Below, piece after piece: positions 1 through 3,858 of a stretch of 7,745 bases of DNA. The notes below the pieces were generated by a model that was given only the letters and a program-made list of their open reading frames with translations, searched no databases and was not told the DNA's origin. Position 1 is the first letter of the stretch; each line of letters begins with the position of its first letter. Position numbers and translations under genes: made by a program. Source of the DNA: Candidatus Cloacimonadota bacterium (GTDB lineage: Bacteria; Cloacimonadota; Cloacimonadia; Cloacimonadales; Cloacimonadaceae); NCBI GenBank assembly GCA_012519465.1, contig JAAYQD010000084.1, positions 1 through 7,745 on the forward strand, given 5' to 3'.

Positions 1-84
1 AGCCCTGACAGGGTTATCATGGGCAATAATGTCATCAAGACAACATTGAATCATCTGGTATCTACAGTCTGTTTGAATGTGCAT
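1..84 (-). CDS. IS1182-like transposase, N-terminus only (runs off window edge)
   Basis: Reading the minus strand from the ATG at 84-82, the frame stays open to base 1 and gives 28 residues. They contain CLDDIIAHDNPVRA, preceded by D-x-R-x-Q. This closely resembles the start of IS1182-family DDE transposases (DUF772 type), which typically read R.Q..LLPPSLDDYI.EDNPVRVID, so the call rests on recognised family style. An in-frame ATG also lies at 99-97, and an in-frame stop sits upstream at 117-115. I prefer the start at 84 because GAGGA lies 8 bases before it (minus strand, around 97-93), while the ATG at 99 has no ribosome-binding site. A consensus-like promoter lies just upstream. The catalytic DDE core would be left of the window, so whether the gene is intact cannot be judged. 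Family assignment from 28 residues is probable, not certain. Confidence 0.66.
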   Translation of the reverse strand, partial: MHIQTDCRYQMIQCCLDDIIAHDNPVRA

Positions 85-116
85 AACAAATATCCTCATT
101 ACAAAATTATGATGTC

Positions 117-144
117 ACAATAGCAGATACCCATATTTTGTCAA
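117..144 (-). promoter_or_regulatory. Sigma70-type promoter for the transposase
   Basis: On the minus strand a perfect -35 hexamer TTGACA (144-139) is followed after 16 bases by TATTGT (122-117). The latter matches TATAAT at 4 of 6 positions and is preceded by TGC, which makes an extended -10. Predicted transcription start is about 110, giving a leader of about 26 bases before the ATG at 84. Position and orientation fit expression of the transposase fragment. Insertion sequences often carry such a promoter close to their end. Confidence 0.55.
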
Positions 145-199
145 GAAGTATTTGGCACTAATTAGGAGTTTATTCACAGCCTCTTCAGCCGGGCGTTCC

Positions 200-219
200 A
201 CTGACTTCAGTCAGTTTTT
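200..219 (+). terminator. Intrinsic terminator-like hairpin, plus strand
   Basis: ACTGAC (200-205), loop TTCA (206-209) and GTCAGT (210-215) form a perfect 6-bp stem, followed by a run of five T (215-219, the first overlapping the stem). The T run makes it a terminator for plus-strand transcription only. No plus-strand gene precedes it in the window. It lies about 56 bases behind the transposase promoter, so it may stop antisense transcription leaving the insertion sequence or mark the end of a small plus-strand RNA. The stem is short, so the call is moderate. Confidence 0.4.
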
Positions 220-334
220 AAGTCTTCATATTATCAACGCTTTACACGTATTGATGAACTTGGGTTTGAATCCAGATATAGATTGATGTTTTTGTGTTTT
301 ATGCTATGTTAAAAATAGGTGTAAGTCATTGATA

Positions 335-354
335 TAAAACCGGTTAAAACCGGT
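335..354 (-). terminator. Tandem 10-mer that folds into a terminator-like hairpin
   Basis: The 10-mer TAAAACCGGT occurs twice in perfect tandem (335-344 and 345-354). Because ACCGGT is its own reverse complement, the minus strand can fold as ACCGGT, loop TTTA, ACCGGT, followed by TTTATATC. That is a compact GC-rich stem with a short U-rich tail. It could end leftward transcription from fetB, whose stop codon is about 230 bases upstream, but the U run is short. It may equally be only a tandem duplication. Confidence 0.3.
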
Positions 355-360
355 GAAACA

Positions 361-377
361 CCCGGCTGAAGCCAGGG
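361..377. repeat. Small hairpin with TGAA loop
   Basis: CCCGGC (361-366), loop TGAA (367-370) and GCC-A-GGG (371-377) pair as a 6-bp stem with one bulged A at 374. It sits directly beside the large inverted repeat and may belong to the same non-coding element. There is no T run on either side, so it is not a terminator by itself. Confidence 0.4.
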
Positions 378-383
378 GGTACG

Positions 384-464
384 CTTGCCCATTAGCCTCC
401 CTTGTACCACCCTTGTCTCACCCTTGTCGAGACAAAGGAGAGACAAGGGTGGTTAATGGGCAAG
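384..464. repeat. Large imperfect inverted repeat with an 11-bp tandem repeat in its left arm
   Basis: The left arm is CTTGCCCATTA (384-394) plus ACCACCCTTGTCTC (406-419). The right arm is GAGACAAGGGTGGT (440-453) plus TAATGGGCAAG (454-464), the exact reverse complement apart from an 11-base insertion in the left arm (395-405). The arms therefore pair over 25 bp with one bulge. Within the loop, CCTTGTC and GACAAAGG (about 422-438) can pair again. CCCTTGT starts at 399, 410 and 421, an exact 11-base period, so the bulge looks like an extra copy of that unit. No long T run follows on either strand. It may be a palindromic mobile or structural element, or an RNA hairpin downstream of fetB. Confidence 0.7.
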
Positions 465-527
465 AGGACACATAACACCTATCACCTTTTTCCCCACCAA
501 CTCAAAATAGACTTGGTTTTAGCGAAG

Positions 528-560
528 CCCCTGGTCTCTGGCCTCTGGTCTCTAACCTCT
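528..560. repeat. 14-bp tandem repeat, about 2.3 copies
   Basis: On the minus strand the unit AGAGGTTAGAGACC (560-547) is followed by AGAGGCCAGAGACC (546-533), which differs at two positions, and then by a partial copy AGGGG (532-528). It lies 23 bases beyond the fetB stop codon. It has no coding sense and no terminator feature. The GAGAC core is shared with other repeats in the window. Confidence 0.6.
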
Positions 561-563
561 TAA

Positions 564-578
564 GCTCGCGCAGCAAGC
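564..578 (-). repeat. GC-rich hairpin shared with the other long intergenic region
   Basis: On the minus strand GCTTGC (578-573), loop TGC and GCGAGC (569-564) pair with one G-U wobble, only four bases after the fetB stop codon. It matches the hairpin at 2259-2273 at 14 of 15 positions, in the opposite orientation. No U run follows, so it is more likely a dispersed repeat than a complete terminator, although it could protect the 3' end of the fetAB mRNA. Confidence 0.5.
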
Positions 579-582
579 CCAC

Positions 583-1353
583 CTACCTCTCCTCCTTGGG
601 CAGATAAAACTGGTCAAAGCGCCATTTGAGGTAAAGCCTGATGGCAAGATAATCTGCAATGGTGACGCTGGAGAAGATGGCGGCCATTATCATTACTTGA
701 TATTTGATCGCCACCAAAGCCGATGCACCGCCCAAAATCTGTCCGGACATCATTCCCGGCAGGCTCACAATGCCCATGGCGGCGATGGATAACAATCTGG
801 GTAAGAGGGAGATATGCATGGCTTGTCTGAATGCCGGCAGGGCAGCTTCCCAATCGCTGGCGCCCAGGCTGATGAGGGTGTAATATGCCTTCCAATTGTC
901 GCTGAGCTTGCCTTCAAAGCGTTCCATCGCCAAGGCACAGCTATTCATGGTATTGCCCAATACCATGCCGTAGATGGGGATCACCACATCCGCACTAAAC
1001 AGGGGGTTGGGGCGAATTACAACGAATAAAACCCATGGCATCACAATCAGGGAGGCGGCTGCCAAAGCGATAAAGAAGATTGGCGCAAGGATGCGTTTGT
1101 GGCTTTTCATGCGGTTTCTGAGGATTATCACCGCATTGGTGATCATTATTAACAGCCAACCCAGGGTGAGCCAAATATTGTTTTTATCAAGAAGTATTTG
1201 CAGCCAGATGCCAATCAAAGCCAATTGGGCGATCATCCTGCCAAAGGAGATGAGCAGCTGTTTGGTGAGTTTAAGCTTGAGATGCCAAAAGATAAAGAGC
1301 GGAAATGCCAGCAGCAACAGCGAGAAAAACAAGCCCCAATAACTGATATCCAT
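583..1353 (-). CDS. fetB: FetB-type ABC metal exporter, membrane permease
   Basis: This is the integral membrane subunit of an FetAB (UPF0014, formerly YbbLM) ABC exporter, which in E. coli exports iron and increases resistance to oxidative stress. Counted from the upstream ATG as residue 1, it has 257 residues and about seven hydrophobic segments (near 7-25, 41-57, 62-79, 91-113, 124-142, 187-200 and 217-242). Family-typical blocks are PIYGMVLGNTMN (127-138), LGAS...PAFRQAM (164-180) and GIVSLPGMMSGQILGG (195-210). Length matches the family, about 255-265. Two adjacent ATG codons could start it (1356-1354 and 1353-1351). The ribosome-binding site leaves 3 bases to the first and 6 to the second, so I choose the second (256 residues). 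It overlaps the end of fetA and must be translated with it. Substrate is inferred from the family; another metal is possible. Confidence 0.9.
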   Translation of the reverse strand: MDISYWGLFFSLLLLAFPLFIFWHLKLKLTKQLLISFGRMIAQLALIGIWLQILLDKNNIWLTLGWLLIMITNAVIILRNRMKSHKRILAPIFFIALAAASLIVMPWVLFVVIRPNPLFSADVVIPIYGMVLGNTMNSCALAMERFEGKLSDNWKAYYTLISLGASDWEAALPAFRQAMHISLLPRLLSIAAMGIVSLPGMMSGQILGGASALVAIKYQVMIMAAIFSSVTIADYLAIRLYLKWRFDQFYLPKEER

Positions 1354-2018
1354 CATTCACCTCCTTGTATGATGTGGATGATGCCGTCTTTGATATGCCA
1401 CTGGATTTGCCAATGTGCCTGCCACAGGGGATCATGAGAAATGGCGATGATGGTGCCGGGATAACTTTTCAGAAGATAATCTGCCACGATGCGGGAGGTA
1501 CCCTGATCCAGGGCGGAGGAAATCTCATCCAAGAGCAGGATTTCCGGTTTCATAATCAAGGCACGGATGAGGGCGATGCGCTGCTTTTCCCCTCCGGAAA
1601 GCTGCTCCGCCTTCTTTTTGAGGTGTTCCTGCGGCAATTTGAACAAATCGAACAGCTCCAATATCATCTTATCATCCTTTTTCATGCCCCGTTTGCGCAC
1701 TGCGGCAAAGCAAAAGGGTTCTGCCAAGATGTCTTCCACTATGCCCTCGCCCAGCCAGGGCTCCTGCATCACCATCAGGATGCGGCTGCGCAGGAATTGA
1801 GGCGGACAGCCGGTGATGGCTCTGCCGTCAAAAATTATCTCGCCTTCATAGCTTTGGTTCATCAGGTTGAGGGAATTGAGCAGCGAGGTCTTCCCGGAAC
1901 CGGTGGTGCCGGCAAGCAGGATTTTATCGCCTTTATTTACTGTAAGATCTATGTTTTCCACCAGATTGCGTTCGCCATAGTATAGCCTGTCAATCCGGAT
2001 TTTTAGCAGTTCTGACAC
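1353..2018 (-). CDS. fetA: FetA-type ABC metal exporter, ATP-binding subunit
   Basis: This cytoplasmic ATPase powers the FetB permease encoded just downstream. The 221 residues contain a complete ABC nucleotide-binding domain: Walker A GTTGSGKT (37-44), Q-loop Gln85 in VMQEP, signature LSGGEKQ (140-146), Walker B ILLLDE (160-165) with the catalytic Glu, and switch His195 in SHDP. No key residue is missing, and the length is normal for FetA/YbbL. The start is GTG at 2018-2016, with TAAGGAG 5 bases upstream (2030-2024); there is no ATG in a better position. The fetB start overlaps the stop codon, so the two genes form an operon. ABC ATPases look alike, and the specific name depends on the FetB partner, which is recognisable. 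No obvious Fur-like operator or convincing -35/-10 pair was found before it. Confidence 0.88.
   Translation of the reverse strand: MSELLKIRIDRLYYGERNLVENIDLTVNKGDKILLAGTTGSGKTSLLNSLNLMNQSYEGEIIFDGRAITGCPPQFLRSRILMVMQEPWLGEGIVEDILAEPFCFAAVRKRGMKKDDKMILELFDLFKLPQEHLKKKAEQLSGGEKQRIALIRALIMKPEILLLDEISSALDQGTSRIVADYLLKSYPGTIIAISHDPLWQAHWQIQWHIKDGIIHIIQGGE
1357..1366 (-). promoter_or_regulatory. Very strong ribosome-binding site inside fetA, for fetB
   Basis: The minus strand carries AAGGAGGTGA, complementary to the 16S rRNA 3' end over its full length, within the last codons of fetA. GGAGG is 3 bases from the first candidate ATG and 6 from the second, which favours the second Met as the fetB start. 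With the stop/start overlap this implies translational coupling plus strong independent initiation. Confidence 0.75.
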
Positions 2019-2087
2019 TGTGTCTCCTTAGTTTAATATCACTAATGTCAAAGGTTTTCAGGAGCTTGGATGTGTCAAGGGATAAGG

Positions 2088-2106
2088 GCGCAAGCGGGGC
2101 TTGCGC
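2088..2106. repeat. Perfect 8-bp GC-rich hairpin
   Basis: GCGCAAGC (2088-2095) and GCTTGCGC (2099-2106) pair perfectly around the loop GGG. It lies 70 bases before the fetA start. There is no T run on either side. It may be a leader structure of the fetAB mRNA or part of a dispersed repeat. Confidence 0.5.
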
Positions 2107-2146
2107 AGGGCACAGGGGACAAAGGAATGTTGTCGCTCGAAGGAAG

Positions 2147-2161
2147 GCGGGCTGCACCCGC
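2147..2161. repeat. Short hairpin GCGGG/CCCGC
   Basis: GCGGG (2147-2151), loop CTGCA and CCCGC (2157-2161) form a 5-bp GC-only stem, extendable by a wobble pair and an A-T pair. It abuts the first of the two direct repeats, so it may be part of the same composite element. Confidence 0.35.
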
Positions 2162-2250
2162 TTGAATTTGATCTGAAGTGCCGTCTCTCCGAGACTCGTA
2201 ACATATTGATGTAGCTCGAGTTGACCTGAAATACCGTCTCTCCGAGACTC
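2161..2250. repeat. Two 36-37-base direct repeats, 53-base period, each with an internal dyad
   Basis: The core blocks 2168-2197 and 2221-2250 match at 27 of 30 positions, and similarity continues to the left (CTTGAAT/CTCGAG at 2161 and 2215) with one gap. Each copy ends in CCGTCTCTCCGAGACTC, which folds as GTCTC, loop TCC, GAGAC. The 18-base segment between the units is unrelated to what follows the second copy. Only two copies exist and no cas gene is near, so this is not a CRISPR array. Binding of a dimeric regulator upstream of fetA is possible; a dispersed repeat family is at least as likely. Confidence 0.65.
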
Positions 2251-2258
2251 TTTAGGGA

Positions 2259-2273
2259 GCTCGCTGCGCGAGC
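2259..2273. repeat. Perfect GC-rich hairpin, homologous to the one after fetB
   Basis: GCTCGC (2259-2264), loop TGC and GCGAGC (2268-2273) form a perfect 6-bp stem, 8 bases after the second direct repeat. The same hairpin, with one base change and in the other orientation, lies at 564-578. Its position next to GAGAC-containing repeats is also similar, which argues for a shared repeat element. Confidence 0.5.
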
Positions 2274-2445
2274 AAGTTTCGGGACACAAAAACCTTTGCA
2301 GAGTGTCACAATATCTGCCTTGGGTGAAATGTTATATACTTTTTGTATCGGCATAGGGGTCATGTGAATGGGATTAACTTGTGAATGATATTGAAGGGTT
2401 TGAGACCGCGTATCCCTATGTATTATAGAGGGTGTAATTCTGGGC

Positions 2446-2470
2446 AAAAAAAAGCCGCTGCGGGAGCGGC
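2446..2470 (-). terminator. Intrinsic terminator after glmM
   Basis: On the minus strand GCCGCT (2470-2465), loop CCCGC and AGCGGC (2459-2454) form a GC-rich 6-bp stem, followed immediately by eight T (2453-2446). It begins 26 bases after the glmM stop codon. It is a textbook Rho-independent terminator that closes the ppiD-glmM transcription unit and separates it from fetAB. Confidence 0.92.
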
Positions 2471-2496
2471 CTTGATATTTGAATCTATATTAAAGA

Positions 2497-3852
2497 TTAT
2501 TCTTTCAGTTTGTCTATGGTTTGGTTGCAGATTTCGTCAGAGCGGGCTTGGCTGTCCGATTCCACATATACGCGGATGATGGGTTCCGTGCCGCTTTTGC
2601 GCACGTGTATCCAGTGATCCGGGGCGGTGGCTTTGATGCCATCCTGGGTGTCTATCTCCATATCTGCAAAGAGCTGAGGTACACGAGACATGATGTCATC
2701 CAGGCGGGAGGAGGGTACCTCCAACTTTCCTTTGGCAAAGAAGTAATGTGGCAGGCTGGCACGCAGCTGGGAAATGCTCTGTCCACTTTCTGCCACCAGA
2801 GCCAGGATCAGCGCCATTCCAGCGATGGCATCGCGGGTGTAATTCACTGCGGGGCAGATGATGCCGCCATTGCCTTCGCCGCCGATGGGGGAGGTAATCT
2901 CCTGCATCTTTTTGCCTACGTTGATTTCTCCCACTTTGGTGCGGTGTACCTTCACGCCAAAACGACGCGCCACATCGTCTGAGAGCATGGAGGTGCTGAG
3001 GTTTACCACTATATCTCCACGCTGTTTGGGCAGCACATAAAGCTGTGCCAAAACCACGCTAAGCTCTTCGCCGATGCATTCTCCCTTTTCGTTCACGATG
3101 GAGAGCCTATCCACGTCTGGATCTGTGGCAAAGCCGATATCCGCCTTGTGCTCTTTTACGGCTTGTTCCAATTGGACGAGGTTTTCGTTGAGAGGCTCTG
3201 CGGGATGGGCAAAGATGCCGGTGGGCTCCTGATTGATATTGATCACTTCACAGCCCAGCTCCTGCAGCAGGATGGGGGAGATGAGGCCGCCTGCGCCATT
3301 CACGCTATCCAATACCACTTTGAGGCGGCGACGACGGATGGCATCGGTATCCAAATAGGGGATTGCCAATACTTTATCTATATGATAGCGGATGGCATCC
3401 CGCACCTGGGTCACCTTGCCGATATGTTGCCAATCCTGCCAGCGGATGGGGTCTTCCACGCTTGCCAAAAAGCCTGCGGAACGCTGGGGAGAAAGGAACA
3501 TGCCATCGCTATCGATGAATTTCATGGCATTCCACTGGGGAGGATTGTGGGATGCGGTGATGGCGATGCCCCCCAGTGCCTTGAAGCGTTGTACGTTCAA
3601 CAGCACGGTGGGGGTGGAGACTACGCCGATATCGATGACGTGACAGCCCACGCCGGTGAGCCCGGCGATGACAGCACTTAGCATATTTTGGCCGGTGGTG
3701 CGGCTATCCCTGCCCACCACGATGGTGGCTTGGGGGGCATCAGCTTTGATAAATTCGCCAAAAACAGCGGCATAGCGGGTGGTGATGAGCGGATCGATGC
3801 TATCGGCGAAGATGCCGCGCACCCCGCTCACGCTTGCCATAAGTTTGCTCAT
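2497..3852 (-). CDS. glmM: Phosphoglucosamine mutase (archaeal-type GlmM phosphohexomutase)
   Basis: A cytoplasmic alpha-D-phosphohexomutase that most likely converts glucosamine-6-phosphate to glucosamine-1-phosphate, en route to UDP-GlcNAc for peptidoglycan and LPS. All four active-site blocks are visible in its 451 residues: TASHNPP (99-105) with the phosphoserine Ser101, the metal loop DPDVDR (244-249), the sugar-recognition loop GGEGNGG (324-330) and the phosphate-binding RKSGTEPIIR (418-427). Length is normal, about 440-460. The GEGNGG form recalls the archaeal GlmM/phosphomannomutase subgroup rather than classical bacterial GlmM, so phosphomannomutase or phosphoglucomutase activity is a real alternative. 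The ATG at 3852-3850 lies 6 bases after the ppiD stop with no clear ribosome-binding site, suggesting translation coupled to ppiD. A strong terminator follows. Confidence 0.88.
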   Translation of the reverse strand: MSKLMASVSGVRGIFADSIDPLITTRYAAVFGEFIKADAPQATIVVGRDSRTTGQNMLSAVIAGLTGVGCHVIDIGVVSTPTVLLNVQRFKALGGIAITASHNPPQWNAMKFIDSDGMFLSPQRSAGFLASVEDPIRWQDWQHIGKVTQVRDAIRYHIDKVLAIPYLDTDAIRRRRLKVVLDSVNGAGGLISPILLQELGCEVININQEPTGIFAHPAEPLNENLVQLEQAVKEHKADIGFATDPDVDRLSIVNEKGECIGEELSVVLAQLYVLPKQRGDIVVNLSTSMLSDDVARRFGVKVHRTKVGEINVGKKMQEITSPIGGEGNGGIICPAVNYTRDAIAGMALILALVAESGQSISQLRASLPHYFFAKGKLEVPSSRLDDIMSRVPQLFADMEIDTQDGIKATAPDHWIHVRKSGTEPIIRVYVESDSQARSDEICNQTIDKLKE

Positions 3853-3858
3853 GCCAGT

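Larger units (their letters stand above)
85..582. other. Gene-free intergenic region rich in short repeats and hairpins
   Basis: No convincing coding region lies between the transposase start and the fetB stop codon. From left to right it holds the transposase promoter, a plus-strand terminator-like hairpin, an AT-rich stretch with nothing recognisable (about 220-330), a tandem 10-mer (335-354), a small hairpin (361-377), a large imperfect inverted repeat (384-464), a 14-bp tandem repeat (528-560) and a GC-rich hairpin (564-578). The pattern suggests accumulated non-coding repeat elements. Transcripts of fetAB probably end somewhere among these hairpins. Confidence 0.7.
2019..2496. other. 478-base non-coding region before fetA, with hairpins and repeats
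   Basis: This region lies between the glmM stop codon and the fetA start. In minus-strand order it holds the glmM terminator (2470-2446), a stretch with nothing recognisable (about 2445-2280), a hairpin (2273-2259), two 36-37-base direct repeats with internal dyads (2250-2161), two more hairpins (2161-2147 and 2106-2088) and the fetA ribosome-binding site. Some minus-strand frames are open across it, but their composition is unlike the neighbouring proteins and they run through the repeats, so I do not call genes. It probably contains the fetAB promoter and may be transcribed as a structured leader. Confidence 0.6.

Noticed and set aside
85..582. tRNA or other structural RNA gene in the left intergenic region
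   Set aside because: No cloverleaf, conserved T-loop or other known RNA signature was found; the hairpins are simple repeats.
1365..1985. Plus-strand frame of about 200 codons opposite fetA
   Set aside because: It mirrors an intact ABC ATPase with all motifs present, and its Gln/His-rich composition is typical of an antisense shadow.
2046..2078. Two consensus -35 hexamers TTGACA on the minus strand (2051-2046 and 2078-2073) upstream of fetA
   Set aside because: Neither has an acceptable -10 box at 15-19 bases. The first hexamer would also place the start inside the ribosome-binding site. Kept only as a note.
2161..2250. Two direct repeats with a spacer-like segment, resembling a mini-CRISPR
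   Set aside because: Only two copies with three core mismatches, one spacer, and no cas gene or leader nearby. A dispersed repeat or operator pair explains it better.
2058..2447. Open minus-strand frame of 129 codons between glmM and fetA
   Set aside because: It runs through the hairpins and direct repeats, has a Ser/Pro/Arg-rich composition unlike real proteins here, and has no ribosome-binding site or recognisable family.
2422..2450. Perfect TATAAT on the minus strand (2427-2422) as a fetAB promoter
   Set aside because: The -35 region at 17 bases is TTTTTG, a poor match that overlaps the glmM terminator T run, and the leader would be about 400 bases. Possible but not supported.
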